Shown in pieces: positions 1 to 8,376 of a stretch of 64,000 nt of DNA. Numbering within the stretch: the stretch's first letter is position 1; every line of letters starts with the position of its first letter. A program made the translations under genes and the position numbers. The notes beneath the pieces were generated by a model, which saw only the letters and a program-made list of their open reading frames with translations, was not told where the DNA came from and ran no database searches. Source of the DNA: Pedococcus sp. 5OH_020 (GTDB lineage Bacteria > Actinomycetota > Actinomycetes > Actinomycetales > Dermatophilaceae). Location: assembly GCF_027812955.1 (NCBI RefSeq), contig NZ_JAPYZV010000008.1:186001-250000 (forward strand). Reading direction: 5' to 3'.

Positions 1-650
1 GCTGCCAGAAGCAGGGCCACCAGCGCGCCGGATACGGCGGTGTAGACCCGGCCGTCGACCTGGTCGAGGGCGAACAACCCCAGGCGCCGGGCGGCCGCGG
101 CGTCGAGCACCAGCAGACCTCCGCACACCAGGGCCAACGCTTCCGCGCTGCTCGGCAGGCGGCGGGAGGACAGCAGGAGCGCTGCCACCGCGGCCAGGGC
201 GGTGAAGCCACCCATCAACAGGACCTGGCCGTAACGGCCGATCACGAACCAGGCGAAGGCCAGGGCGATGGACGATGCCACGAGCACGAGCAGGACCCCG
301 ATGGCCAGCAACGTCTGCTGCGTGGTCCACGTCCGCAGCGGCACGGCTCCGGCGGGTGGCCGAGGCGCTGCGGGCGCACCGGGGACTCCCGGCACGCCGG
401 GGAGTCCAGGGTCAGCGGGACGCTGGTCCCCGACCTGCCCGGAGGTCGTCACAGGGACCTGCGCGGGCGAACGTCCGCTCCGCAGGGCGGTCAAGAGCTC
501 GACGCGCTCGGCCCGAAGCGTGGCCAGAGTTTGGTCGACATACCACAGGCGCGCGGCGACGGGGCCCGTGAGTGGGATCCGGCAGGCAGGGCAGCCGGAG
601 GCGTAGGGCGGCAGAGGAGCCCCGCAGGAGGGGCAGGGAATGGGCGGCAT
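1..650 (-). CDS. Zinc-ribbon, multi-pass membrane protein (SCO7613 C-terminal-domain type), 3' end outside window
   Basis: Reading leftwards from an ATG at 650, the frame stays open to the window edge, so the C-terminus is missing. The N-terminus MPPIPCPSCGAPLPPY continues to a second CPAC pair, giving a CxxC-x14-CxxC zinc ribbon within the first 30 residues. A Pro/Gly/Ala-rich linker (about residues 65-95) follows, then repeated hydrophobic segments typical of a polytopic membrane protein. This layout matches actinobacterial proteins annotated 'SCO7613 C-terminal domain-containing membrane protein', whose function is unknown. No enzymatic motif is visible in the part present. The family call is moderately sure; the coding call is strong. 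Confidence 0.75.
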   Translation of the reverse strand, partial: MPPIPCPSCGAPLPPYASGCPACRIPLTGPVAARLWYVDQTLATLRAERVELLTALRSGRSPAQVPVTTSGQVGDQRPADPGLPGVPGVPGAPAAPRPPAGAVPLRTWTTQQTLLAIGVLLVLVASSIALAFAWFVIGRYGQVLLMGGFTALAAVAALLLSSRRLPSSAEALALVCGGLLVLDAAAARRLGLFALDQVDGRVYTAVSGALVALLLA

Positions 651-733
651 CGGTCCTCCCGGACAGGAATGTGGTGCTGGTCAGGCGCTGCACCCAGTGT
701 CCTGGTCGGACCTACCGCCCCGGATGAGGACTG

Positions 734-781
734 GTACTCATCTCGGGCCTGTACTCATCTCGGGCCTGTAAGTCATCTCGG
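734..781. repeat. 17-bp tandem repeat, about 2.8 copies
   Basis: Two perfect copies of GTACTCATCTCGGGCCT (734-750, 751-767) are followed by a degenerate third that begins GTAAGTCATCTCGG (768-781). It lies in the 146-bp gap between the zinc-ribbon membrane gene and the Lrp-like gene, upstream of the former's start and downstream of the latter's stop region. No function is evident. Confidence 0.85.
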
Positions 782-796
782 ACCGGCGGTCAGACC

Positions 797-1081
797 TCAG
801 TCGCCGTCGAGACCCAGGCTGAACGCCGCTTCGAGGTCGTGCTTGGAGTACGTGCGGAAGGCGATGTGGGTGTTCGTGCCGATGACTCCCTGGACCTTGT
901 TCAGGCGGTCGGCGATCACGTCGTTGAGCTGCTCGTGCTCTTTCACGCGGATCATCGCGATGAGGTCTGCGTCGCCGGCCACGGAGTAGACCTCGCTCAC
1001 GCCGTCCAGCTCGGCAATGGCTTGCGCGACCTCCGGAATGCGGTCGACTTCGGCGTTGATGAGCACGATGGCGGAGATCAC
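797..1081 (-). CDS. Stand-alone Lrp/AsnC ligand-binding (RAM) domain protein
   Basis: A 94-aa protein that is a single RAM/AsnC effector-binding domain with no helix-turn-helix. It begins MISAIVLINAEVDRIPEVAQ and contains the GDADLIAMIRV strand characteristic of Lrp ligand domains. Full-length Lrp proteins run about 150 aa with an N-terminal DNA-binding domain, so this is the short, DNA-binding-free form found in many actinobacteria. Such proteins may sense amino acids or modulate full-length Lrp partners, but the ligand is unknown. It lies just downstream of the exonuclease gene on the same strand with a 76-bp gap. Confidence 0.85.
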   Translation of the reverse strand: MISAIVLINAEVDRIPEVAQAIAELDGVSEVYSVAGDADLIAMIRVKEHEQLNDVIADRLNKVQGVIGTNTHIAFRTYSKHDLEAAFSLGLDGD

Positions 1082-1157
1082 AGGCTCAATCTAGCCGCAG
1101 CGGGGGCCGGAGCCGCATCTGCCGGCACGGTCGCGTTTCCGGCCCGCGGGGGAGGCG

Positions 1158-2876
1158 TCAGGAGGCAGCCACGAAACCCGCGACGTCGTTGCGGGCCAGA
1201 ACCTCCGGCTCGAGATGGGCCCTGGCACCGCCGGCCCCACCGACGGGACACGTCCACTCCCCCTCCAGGTCGACGATGCGGACCCCGGGCAGCTCGAGCC
1301 ACCTCAGGATCTTCTCGGTCTCCTCCGGGATGGCGGCGGGCGCCGGCCACGGTGCCGGCAGCACCGCCTCGGCGGTGGTGCGCAGAGCCTCCACGTACGG
1401 CATGGGGTCCGCCCCTCGGGCGGAGAGCGCGGTTGCGGCCAGGCGACCGTGGCGCACGACGATCAGCTCCCAGCCACCGGGCGCCGCGGGCCGTGCCGCG
1501 ATGATCTCCGGGCTGGCGGCGAGCGGGGCGATGCGCTGCGCTCTGGCGATGCCGCGCACCAGTGCGAGCAGCCGGTCCCGCAGGGTGCCGGCGTCCTCGT
1601 ACCGTTCCTGTTCGGCCAAGGAGCCCATCCGCGTCCGCAGTGCGGTGACCACCTGCCGCGAATCACCGACCAGCGCATGGCCGGCCCTGTCGACGATGGC
1701 CGCATACTCCTGAACGGTCTGGGCCCCGGTGCAGGGCGCGCCGCAGCGGCCCATGTCCGCCAGTACGCAGGCCCCCACCCGACTGTGGGGCGTCAGCCGC
1801 TGGACGCACTGCCGCAGGGGGATCACCTCGTGCACCGCCGCCACCGCTGACTCCGCCGAGAGGCGGCTACTGAAGGGACCGATGTATCGCGCGCCGTCGT
1901 TGCGCACCTCCCGCACGATGGACAGCCGCGGGAACGCCTCGACGGTGAGCTTCACCCAAGAGGCCCGCTCGGGCGACCGGGAGCGGCGGTTGTAACGAGG
2001 CTTGTGCTCTGCGATGAGCCGCAGCTCGCGAACCTCGGCCTCGAGCGTGGTGGCGCAGACGATGGGCGTGACGCTCTCGGCGAGCCGCACCATCTCCTCC
2101 ATCCGGGTCCGGCGCTCTGACGCCGTGAAGTAGCTGCGCACCCGGGTGCGGATATTGACGGACGTGCCGACGTAGAGCACCCGGCCCGCGCCGTCCTTGA
2201 AGACGTAGACCCCGGGCTCGTTGGGGAGCCCGTCGGCCAGCCAGCGCTTGCGACGCTGAGCGGGGCTCACCCGCGACGTGTAGCTCGAGAGCTCCTCCAG
2301 GGTATGCACCCCGAGGCTGCCGACTCGGCCGATCAGCGCATGCAGCACGTCGACGGTCGCCCTGGCGTCGTGCAGCGCGCGGTGGTCCGGCGTGGTGGTG
2401 GCACCGAACAGCGCGGCGAGGGTCGAGAGCTTGTGGTTGCGCGCCTCGTCCCGGGTGACGAGCTGCCTCGCCAGGTGCACGGTGTCCAGCACGGGGTGCG
2501 AGGGCCACTCGATGCCCTGCTGGCGGGCCGCCATCTTGAGGAAGCCGATGTCGAAGCCGGCGTTGTGGGCGACCAGAACCGAGCCTTGGGCGAACTCGAG
2601 GAACGCAGGCAGGGCGGACTGGATACGCGGGGCATCGGCGACCATCGCGGTGGTGATCCCGGTGAGCGCCTGGATGAACGCGGGGATCGGCAGGTGCGGG
2701 TTGACCAGGGTCTGGAACTCGCCGAGCACCTCGCCCCCGCGGACCTTGACGGCGCCGATCTCGGTGATGGCCGAGTCCTGCGGGCTCCCCCCGGTGGTCT
2801 CAAGGTCGACGACGACGAAGGTGACATCGGCCAGAGCCGTGCCCAAGTCGTCGAAGGTGCCCTGGACCATCTGCAT
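1158..2876 (-). CDS. DEDD exonuclease / GIY-YIG nuclease-domain protein
   Basis: A 572-aa protein from the ATG at 2876 (MQMVQGTFDDLG). Residues about 15-175 form a DnaQ-like DEDDh 3'-5' exonuclease with Exo I signature VVDLETTGG and a later HNAGFDIGFL block. Residues about 215-300 carry a UvrC/Cho-like GIY-YIG domain (GVYVFKDGAGRVLYVG), followed by a UvrC-like C-terminal region with a Cys cluster (ACVLADMGRCGAPC). The fusion is widespread in actinobacteria (M. tuberculosis Rv2191 is of this type) and probably acts in DNA repair. The frame is open for another 160 codons upstream, but that extension is low-complexity and repeat-derived, so I reject it. No clear ribosome-binding site is seen. 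Confidence 0.88.
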   Translation of the reverse strand: MQMVQGTFDDLGTALADVTFVVVDLETTGGSPQDSAITEIGAVKVRGGEVLGEFQTLVNPHLPIPAFIQALTGITTAMVADAPRIQSALPAFLEFAQGSVLVAHNAGFDIGFLKMAARQQGIEWPSHPVLDTVHLARQLVTRDEARNHKLSTLAALFGATTTPDHRALHDARATVDVLHALIGRVGSLGVHTLEELSSYTSRVSPAQRRKRWLADGLPNEPGVYVFKDGAGRVLYVGTSVNIRTRVRSYFTASERRTRMEEMVRLAESVTPIVCATTLEAEVRELRLIAEHKPRYNRRSRSPERASWVKLTVEAFPRLSIVREVRNDGARYIGPFSSRLSAESAVAAVHEVIPLRQCVQRLTPHSRVGACVLADMGRCGAPCTGAQTVQEYAAIVDRAGHALVGDSRQVVTALRTRMGSLAEQERYEDAGTLRDRLLALVRGIARAQRIAPLAASPEIIAARPAAPGGWELIVVRHGRLAATALSARGADPMPYVEALRTTAEAVLPAPWPAPAAIPEETEKILRWLELPGVRIVDLEGEWTCPVGGAGGARAHLEPEVLARNDVAGFVAAS

Positions 2877-2980
2877 GCCGCGACGGTATGCCGCCGGTAT
2901 GACAGGGGGTCGAAGGCGCGCCCTGTGCCCGCCCCGGCACGCCGCCGTCCCTGGTGGCGCCAGGGCCGGGGTGTGGGTGG

Positions 2981-3040
2981 GCGCCGCGGTCCGGTGCGCC
3001 GCGGTCGGGTGCGCCGCGGTCGGGTGCGCCGCGGTCGGGT
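2981..3040. repeat. 15-bp GC-rich tandem repeat, four copies
   Basis: Units of GCGCCGCGGTCGGGT lie at 2996-3010, 3011-3025 and 3026-3040, with a one-base variant at 2981-2995. The array is in the 276-bp gap between the divergent exonuclease (start 2876) and the small Cys-rich gene (start 3153). Each unit contains the palindrome CCGCGG. It could be a slippage product or a protein-binding array. Confidence 0.9.
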
Positions 3041-3152
3041 AGGTGGTCTGTCGGTGGCGCTGGGCTGGGTGGCCTGTCGGTGGCGTCTCGTAGCGTCGTC
3101 GGCAGGTGGAAGAGACCCACACCGGAGTTCGGACCAGGAAGGGGTGGTCAGG

Positions 3153-3374
3153 GTGATCATCGACTGTCAGAGCTGTCCCGTGCGTGACCTGCACTGTGAC
3201 GACTGCATGGTGACGGCGCTGCAGGCCCCGTCGGCGGGCGGGCTGCGCCTCGATGCCGCCGAACGGCTCGCTGTGTCCCGCTTGGCGGCGGCGGGGCTCG
3301 TCAGCGCCCAGGAGGCGGCCACCGCCCAGGCCAGGCGAGAGCCGTGGGCCACCCACGTCCGCGCGGTGGGGTGA
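3153..3374 (+). CDS. Small conserved Cys-rich protein of unknown function
   Basis: A 73-aa protein from the GTG at 3153, preceded by an AGGAAGGGG ribosome-binding site. The N-terminus IIDCQSCPVRDLHCDDC carries four cysteines as two CxxC pairs (CQSC and CDDC), a likely metal-binding knuckle. The remainder is an Ala/Leu-rich helix (LDAAERLAVSRLAAAGLVS). It is divergent from the exonuclease gene and sits 22 bp before the metallopeptidase gene. I do not recognise a functional assignment; similar small proteins occur near the Rv2190c/Rv2191 locus in other actinobacteria. Confidence 0.72.
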   Translation: MIIDCQSCPVRDLHCDDCMVTALQAPSAGGLRLDAAERLAVSRLAAAGLVSAQEAATAQARREPWATHVRAVG

Positions 3375-3384
3375 GCCGGCTGCC

Positions 3385-3390
3385 TAGGAT
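3385..3390 (+). promoter_or_regulatory. -10 box TAGGAT, leaderless arrangement
   Basis: TAGGAT is followed by six bases and then the GTG start at 3397, the spacing expected if transcription begins at the start codon. No Shine-Dalgarno sequence is present. Confidence 0.5.
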
Positions 3391-3396
3391 GACCCG

Positions 3397-4746
3397 GTGA
3401 GGCTCCGCGTACCACCGAGGGTCGCGGCTGCCGTCGCGGCCGCACTGCTGGCCGCCGGTTGCACCGGTGGCGGCCACTCGGGGGATGTCTCCCTCGCCAC
3501 GTCCCGTGGCACCTCTCCGGCGGTGAGCAGCACGGCCGGGTCGACACCTGGTGCGCAGAACGCGCCTGACCCGACCGTGCTGCGTGAGGAGGCCCTCACC
3601 ACCCTTCTCAACCGCCGCGCCGCCGCGGTGCTCTCGCGTGATCGCCGCGCCTTCGTCGCCACGCTGGACAGCACGACGACCGGCTTCGGCCTGCGTCAGC
3701 TCGCGCAGTTCGAGGCCCTGTCCCAGCTCCCGCTGGCACAGTTCAGCTATGGGACGCCGGAGCCGGCCCCCGCTCTCAGCGCCGAGCGGATAGCCCAGGT
3801 CGGCCCCGACGCGTGGGTCAGCCGGGTGCGCGGGCGGTACTCGCTGGCAGGCTTCGACAGCGCCCCCGACGAGTTCGAGTCCTACCTCACGGTGGTGCGT
3901 CGCGGCAGCAGGTGGAAGCTCGCCGACGACGCGGACGGCGGGAACCAGCCACAGCTCTGGGACCTGCCGAGGTTCACCGTCCTGCAGAGCGCGACGACCC
4001 TGGTCGTGGGCAGCGGCCCTCAGAGCCGGCTGCGGCCTTACCTCGCCCTGGGTGACCTGGCCGTCAAGCGGGTGCGTTCGGTCTGGACCGAGCCATGGCG
4101 TGCCAAGCTGGTCCTCGTGGTCCCCGCAAGCGCCGCCCAGATGGCCGAGCAGGTCGGCCAGGACCCGGGAAGCGTCAAGCAGGTCGCCGCCGTCACCGAT
4201 GGGCCGTTCGACGCCCGGGGGCGCGCCGTCGCCGACCGGGTCGTCGTCAACCCCGGTGCGTTCGCCTCGCTGCAGCAGCGAGGGCGTCAGGTCGTGGTGA
4301 CCCATGAGGCCACTCATGTCGCTGTCAGGGCGAGCACGAACGGCCCCGTACCGCTGTGGCTGTCGGAGGGTATGGCGGACTTTGTCGGCTACCGGGACAT
4401 CGGTGCGACCCGTTCGCAGATCGCGGCGGCGCTGCTCGACAGGGTGAGGGCCGGCCACGGACCCACGGCCCTGCCCGCAGAGGCGGACTTCGACCCGTCA
4501 CGGACCACGATCGCGCCCAGCTACAACGCGGCCTGGCTGGCGGTGAACCGCATCGCGGACCGCTACGGCCGGGCGGCCCTGGTCCGGCTGTACCTGCAGA
4601 TCGCCGACGCCCCCCGCCAGCCGGGCGGCCGGCAGGACCCCGATGCCGCGACCCGCGCCGCCTTCCGGTCGGTCCTGCACACCAGCCAGGCCTCCTTCAC
4701 CCGGGAGTGGCTGGCCTATCTGAAGGCGCTCGCGTCAGGTTCCTGA
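3397..4746 (+). CDS. Lipoprotein metallopeptidase (HExxH/EGxAD, gluzincin-like)
   Basis: A 449-aa exported lipoprotein. The N-terminus has a basic n-region, a hydrophobic core and the lipobox LLAAGC. The zinc-protease signature HEATH has H303, E304 and H307, followed 17 residues later by E324 in WLSEGMADFVGY, the gluzincin arrangement used by peptidase-MA-like proteins. Residues about 70-170 look like an NTF2-like/Mce-associated fold, inferred from pattern only. It should act on the outer face of the membrane; the substrate is unknown. Its 3' end overlaps the convergent GT87 gene by 31 bp. Confidence 0.85.
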   Translation: MRLRVPPRVAAAVAAALLAAGCTGGGHSGDVSLATSRGTSPAVSSTAGSTPGAQNAPDPTVLREEALTTLLNRRAAAVLSRDRRAFVATLDSTTTGFGLRQLAQFEALSQLPLAQFSYGTPEPAPALSAERIAQVGPDAWVSRVRGRYSLAGFDSAPDEFESYLTVVRRGSRWKLADDADGGNQPQLWDLPRFTVLQSATTLVVGSGPQSRLRPYLALGDLAVKRVRSVWTEPWRAKLVLVVPASAAQMAEQVGQDPGSVKQVAAVTDGPFDARGRAVADRVVVNPGAFASLQQRGRQVVVTHEATHVAVRASTNGPVPLWLSEGMADFVGYRDIGATRSQIAAALLDRVRAGHGPTALPAEADFDPSRTTIAPSYNAAWLAVNRIADRYGRAALVRLYLQIADAPRQPGGRQDPDAATRAAFRSVLHTSQASFTREWLAYLKALASGS

Positions 4747-6086
4747 GCGGCCTCCACGACCAAGGACACCACGACGAGGGATCCGACGAGCCAGAACTGG
4801 TTGTAGAAGGCCTGCTTGTTGACGAGGTTGGCAACGAGCAGGACAAGGGCGAGCCACCGCAGCACCGGGCCCATCGGCGGCTGTCTTCTCCACACCGTCG
4901 AGGTGACGGCCGCGAGCGTGCCGAGCACCACGACGCCCGTCACGTAGAACGGGAGCGTCACGCCGAAGGTGTTCAGGGCCAGCAGGTACAGGGTGTTCGC
5001 GAACCTGATCGGGTGGAACGACAGCAGCAGCGTGATGGTGTCGTGGACGAAGTCGCCGGGACCCGCCACGACCCAGGGGAGCAGCAGCACACCTGTCAGC
5101 GCTCCGGTAACCAGGGTGCGACGCCAGCCGAACGGTCGCCATACGAGGAGGACGGGAAGGAGCAGCGCCAGGTGCTGCTTGCTGGCGCAGGCGAGGGCCA
5201 ACGGCACGACTGCCCACCAGCCCTGCCCGCGGTGGACCAGTGCGGCCCACGCCACCAGCCCGGCGAGCAACAGGGGTTCCGTCCACGCCTGGTCGAGCTG
5301 GGTGAGCGTTCCAGGCGCGAAGAGCAACACGGACGTGGCTGCGGCAGCCCTCCAGGCCCATCCACCCGGGGCTCCGACAGGTGCACGCGTTGAGGGCAGA
5401 GGTGCGGGGGAGGCCTGGCCGGGGCCAGGACGCCGCCCGAGGAGCCATACACCGCCGACGCAAAGCAGCGTCCAGAAGGCCAGCGCCCACCGGACGTCTC
5501 CCAGGAGCCACCTGCCGGGGGCGAGGAGGACGGCGGTCCACGGCAGGTAGGTGAAGGCGTCCTGGATCCCCGGCGAGCCGGTCCAGGTCATGGCGTAGAA
5601 GTTGCGACCCTCGAGCAGCGCGTCCGCAGCCTGCTGCAGCGTCACCCAGACGTCGATGCGTGGACGCGGCGACGACAGGACGGCGGTGGCGGCGCAGGCG
5701 GCATACGTCGCCACCGCCACGGCTTCCGCTGCCCTGGCCCTACCTCCGCTGGTGGCCCACAGCAGCCCGGCGCAGGCCAGCGGTCCCGCGACCAGGAGGG
5801 TGGTGGCGATGGCCAGCCCCGTCGGCCCCAGGTAGCTGAAGAGCGGGACAGCCAGGGTAGCCAGCGCGGAGCCGGCCAGCATCGTGACCACCGCGCCCCG
5901 CGTGAGTCCGACGCGCCACCCGCGCCACTGCCAGAGAGCCAGTGCCACCGTGCCGGCCGACAGTGCCGCCACGATGGGGATCCGGTACCGCACGACGCTC
6001 CACTGGAGGGCCGTGAAGAACAGCAGCCAGGCCACCGCGAAGACGGTGGCCTGGGGGGAGGACGACGGGCGCGCGCCGGCGGGCAT
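4716..6086 (-). CDS. GT87/DUF2029-type polyprenyl-phosphate mannosyltransferase
   Basis: A 456-aa polytopic membrane protein with about ten hydrophobic segments starting at residue 13. The block EGRNFYAMTWTGSPG followed by FTYLPWTAVLLAP resembles the luminal/periplasmic loop of GT-C fold DUF2029 proteins, and CASKQHLALLLPVLL is the usual later helix. The family adds mannose from polyprenyl-phosphate-mannose to lipoglycans; M. tuberculosis Rv2181 is an alpha-1,2-mannosyltransferase from the same neighbourhood. Substrate assignment here is inference. TACGGT lies 7 nt before the ATG, suggesting a leaderless mRNA. Confidence 0.8.
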   Translation of the reverse strand: MPAGARPSSSPQATVFAVAWLLFFTALQWSVVRYRIPIVAALSAGTVALALWQWRGWRVGLTRGAVVTMLAGSALATLAVPLFSYLGPTGLAIATTLLVAGPLACAGLLWATSGGRARAAEAVAVATYAACAATAVLSSPRPRIDVWVTLQQAADALLEGRNFYAMTWTGSPGIQDAFTYLPWTAVLLAPGRWLLGDVRWALAFWTLLCVGGVWLLGRRPGPGQASPAPLPSTRAPVGAPGGWAWRAAAATSVLLFAPGTLTQLDQAWTEPLLLAGLVAWAALVHRGQGWWAVVPLALACASKQHLALLLPVLLVWRPFGWRRTLVTGALTGVLLLPWVVAGPGDFVHDTITLLLSFHPIRFANTLYLLALNTFGVTLPFYVTGVVVLGTLAAVTSTVWRRQPPMGPVLRWLALVLLVANLVNKQAFYNQFWLVGSLVVVSLVVEAAQEPDASAFR

Positions 6087-6093
6087 GCCCTAG

Positions 6094-6099
6094 ACCGTA
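6094..6099 (-). promoter_or_regulatory. -10 box TACGGT, leaderless arrangement
   Basis: On the minus strand TACGGT, seven bases, then the ATG at 6086 of the GT87 gene. Confidence 0.5.
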
Positions 6100-6103
6100 G
6101 AGG

Positions 6104-7903
6104 TCACCCCTTCGCCGCCGAGTACAGGGCCTCGACCTGGTCGTGGAAGTCCTTCATCACGATGTTGCGCTTGAGCTTCAGGCTGGGCGTGAGATATCCG
6201 TTGTCCTCGGTGAAGTCACCGTCGAGGACGGTGAACTTGCGGATCGACTCGGCCTTCGAGACGGACTTGTTCGCCACGTCTACGGCCTTCTGGAGCTCGG
6301 CGAGCACCGTGTCGTTCGTGCGGGCCTGGTCGAAGGTCACGTCGGGTATCCCGTGGTTCTTCGCCCAGGTCGGGTACATCTCCTCGTCCAGGGTCAGGAG
6401 CGCGGCGATGAACGGCTTCTGGTCGCCGACGACGATGCACTGCGAGATCAGGGGGTGGGCGCGCAGCCGGTCCTCGAGGGCGGCCGGCGCGACGTTCTTG
6501 CCACCGGCGGTCACGAGCAGCTCCTTCTTGCGGCCGGTGATCTTGAGGTAGCCGTCCTCGTCCAGCTCCCCGATGTCGCCGGTGTGGAACCAGCCGTCCT
6601 GCACCGCGCCAGCAGTGGCCTCGTCGTTGTTGTGGTACGCCGCGAACACGTTGTTGCCGCGAATGAGGATCTCGCCGTCGTCCGCGACCCGGATCCCCAC
6701 GCCGGGCAACGGTGCTCCGACCGTGCCGATCTTGACGCGGTCGGGCACGTTGACGGTCGCTGGCGCGGTGGTCTCGGTGAGGCCGTACCCCTCCAGCACG
6801 GTGACGCCGATTCCGCGGAAGAAATGGCCCAGCCGGGTCCCGAGGGGCGCACCGCCCGACACGGCGTACAGCACCCTGCCGCCCATGGCAGCACGCAGCT
6901 TGGCGTAGACGAGCTTGTCGAAGACGGTATGCCGAAGCTTCAGACCGAGGCCGGCGCCGCCTGCATCCTGCGCCGAGGACCAGGCGATGGCCGTGTCGGC
7001 CGCGGTGGCGAAGATCTTGCCCTTGCCTTCCGCCGTGGCCTTCTGCTCTGCGGAGTTGTAGATCTTCTCGAACACGCGGGGCACGGAGAGGATGAAGGTC
7101 GGCTTGAACTCCGCGAAGTCCGCGAGCAGGTTCTTGATGTCGGCGCTGTGCCCCATCTTCGCCTCGCCCGCGACACACAGGACCTGGATGAAGCGGGCGA
7201 AGACGTGGGCGAGCGGGAGGAAGAGCAGGGTGGAGGCGCCTTGCGCCTTCACGACCTCGTGGAGCTTGGTAATGGCGTTGTCCGCCAGGGCCATGAAGTT
7301 GTCGTGGGTGAGCTGCACGCCCTTGGGGCGGCCGGTGGTCCCGGAGGTGTAGATGATCGTGGCGATGCTCGAGCGGTCCACACCGGCTGTTGCGGCTGCG
7401 AGGTCCTCGTCGGAGACCGACACGCCGGCGGCCTTGAGCTCGGCCACGGCTCCGGCATCCACCTGCCAGACGTGCTTGAGCGCCGGAAGCTGGTCCTTGA
7501 CCTCGTCCAGCGTCGCCTGGTGGGACGGCGTCTCGAGCATGATGCCGTTCGCTGCGGAGTCCGCCAGGATCCAGCTGACCTGCTCCGCGGAGGAGGTCTC
7601 GTAGATCGGCACGGTCACCGCGCCCGCAGTCCAGATCGCGAAGTCCGTGAGCGTCCACTCGTACCGTGTCTTGCACATGATCGCGACGCGGTCGCCCTGC
7701 TTGATCCCGGCCGCGACGAGCCCCTTGGCCACCGCACGGACGTCCTCGTGGAACTGAGCGGCCGTCACGTCGACCCAGCGTCCGTCCTCCTTGCGCGAGA
7801 AGGCCACGGACGTGGGGTTGCTGGCTGCGTTGCGCGCCGGGAGGTCGGCAAGGCTTCCCTTCGCCGTGGGCTCGACGAGGGGCGGCGCGACATGTTCCTG
7901 CAC
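6104..7903 (-). CDS. fadD: Long-chain fatty-acid--CoA ligase
   Basis: A 599-aa ANL-superfamily enzyme that activates fatty acids with ATP and CoA via an acyl-adenylate. The adenylation signature IIYTSGTTGRPKGVQLTHDN lies near residue 185, GYGLTETT near 385, and the hinge/C-domain block DGYLKITGRKKELLVTAGGK near 455. The GTG start at 7903 has AGGAG seven bases upstream. Its position next to an SRPBCC pair and an ArsA-like ATPase matches M. tuberculosis fadD15 (Rv2187) with Rv2183c-Rv2186c. A palindrome over the -10 box suggests control by a TetR-type fatty-acid regulator (see 7946-7959). Confidence 0.92.
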   Translation of the reverse strand: MQEHVAPPLVEPTAKGSLADLPARNAASNPTSVAFSRKEDGRWVDVTAAQFHEDVRAVAKGLVAAGIKQGDRVAIMCKTRYEWTLTDFAIWTAGAVTVPIYETSSAEQVSWILADSAANGIMLETPSHQATLDEVKDQLPALKHVWQVDAGAVAELKAAGVSVSDEDLAAATAGVDRSSIATIIYTSGTTGRPKGVQLTHDNFMALADNAITKLHEVVKAQGASTLLFLPLAHVFARFIQVLCVAGEAKMGHSADIKNLLADFAEFKPTFILSVPRVFEKIYNSAEQKATAEGKGKIFATAADTAIAWSSAQDAGGAGLGLKLRHTVFDKLVYAKLRAAMGGRVLYAVSGGAPLGTRLGHFFRGIGVTVLEGYGLTETTAPATVNVPDRVKIGTVGAPLPGVGIRVADDGEILIRGNNVFAAYHNNDEATAGAVQDGWFHTGDIGELDEDGYLKITGRKKELLVTAGGKNVAPAALEDRLRAHPLISQCIVVGDQKPFIAALLTLDEEMYPTWAKNHGIPDVTFDQARTNDTVLAELQKAVDVANKSVSKAESIRKFTVLDGDFTEDNGYLTPSLKLKRNIVMKDFHDQVEALYSAAKG

Positions 7904-7942
7904 GGAGTCTCCTTTGACGAGGCATGACTGCCTGAGGGGGCC

Positions 7943-7959
7943 AGACTACCGACCGGTAG
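7943..7959 (-). promoter_or_regulatory. Putative TetR-family operator over the fadD -10 box
   Basis: CTACCG-AC-CGGTAG at 7946-7959 is a perfect 6-bp inverted repeat with a 2-bp spacer. It overlaps the minus-strand -10 candidate TAGTCT (7943-7948), which lies about 40 bp before the fadD start. ACCGACCGGT-type palindromes are common TetR sites. The divergent SRPBCC gene starts 57 bp away and could share the control. Confidence 0.5.
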
Positions 7960-8015
7960 AGGGGATCAGGGCGTGCGCGAGCAAATGCCGCGGTGACATG
8001 GGAAACACTGTCGCC

Positions 8016-8366
8016 ATGAGGTCGCGACGGATCGACATCGTCGACGACACGTTCATCCGTGCCTCACCTGGGGCGATCCGCGCCCAGCTGGACGACCAGG
8101 CGTGGGCGGCGCGCGTGTGGCCCCATGTCTCGCGCACCGTCCTGCGCGACCGGGGCATCTTGGGGGTCCGGTGGGCCGTCGACGGCCAGGTGGTCGGGGA
8201 GATGGAGGTCTGGATCGAACCATGGTGGGACGGCGCGGTCGTCCACCACTACGTCCGCGGCACGCCGGGCCCGCGAGCGCCCCGGGATGTGGCCGTCCGG
8301 CATACCCGCCGGTGGAAGCTGGCGGTGCACCTGCTGAAGGACCGCCTCGAAGGCAACACGCTGTAG
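8016..8366 (+). CDS. SRPBCC/polyketide-cyclase-like protein
   Basis: A 116-aa protein (MRSRRIDIVDDTFIRASPGA). A beta-alpha-beta start with 'DDTFIRASP' and Trp-rich strands (MEVWIEPWWDGAVVHHYV) fits the START/SRPBCC ligand-binding fold, and its place beside a second SRPBCC gene mirrors M. tuberculosis Rv2185c-Rv2186c. An in-frame ATG at 7998 would add six residues. I prefer 8016 because AACACT lies six bases upstream, a degenerate leaderless spacing. Ligand unknown. Confidence 0.72.
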   Translation: MRSRRIDIVDDTFIRASPGAIRAQLDDQAWAARVWPHVSRTVLRDRGILGVRWAVDGQVVGEMEVWIEPWWDGAVVHHYVRGTPGPRAPRDVAVRHTRRWKLAVHLLKDRLEGNTL

Positions 8367-8369
8367 CCT
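8364..8369 (+). promoter_or_regulatory. -10 box TAGCCT, leaderless arrangement
   Basis: TAGCCT, seven bases, then the ATG at 8377. The box starts inside the stop codon of the upstream SRPBCC gene. Confidence 0.5.
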
Positions 8370-8376
8370 TCCGCGC

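Noticed and set aside
2877-3356. N-terminal extension of the exonuclease with PTAAH repeats
   Set aside because: The extension is translated from the 15-bp tandem repeat and runs over the divergent small gene. The DEDD domain starts normally from the ATG at 2876.
6143-7927. A 594-codon open frame on the plus strand antisense to fadD
   Set aside because: High-GC third-position bias produces long antisense frames. The fadD frame carries the adenylation motifs, while the antisense product is a low-complexity His/Arg/Val-rich sequence.
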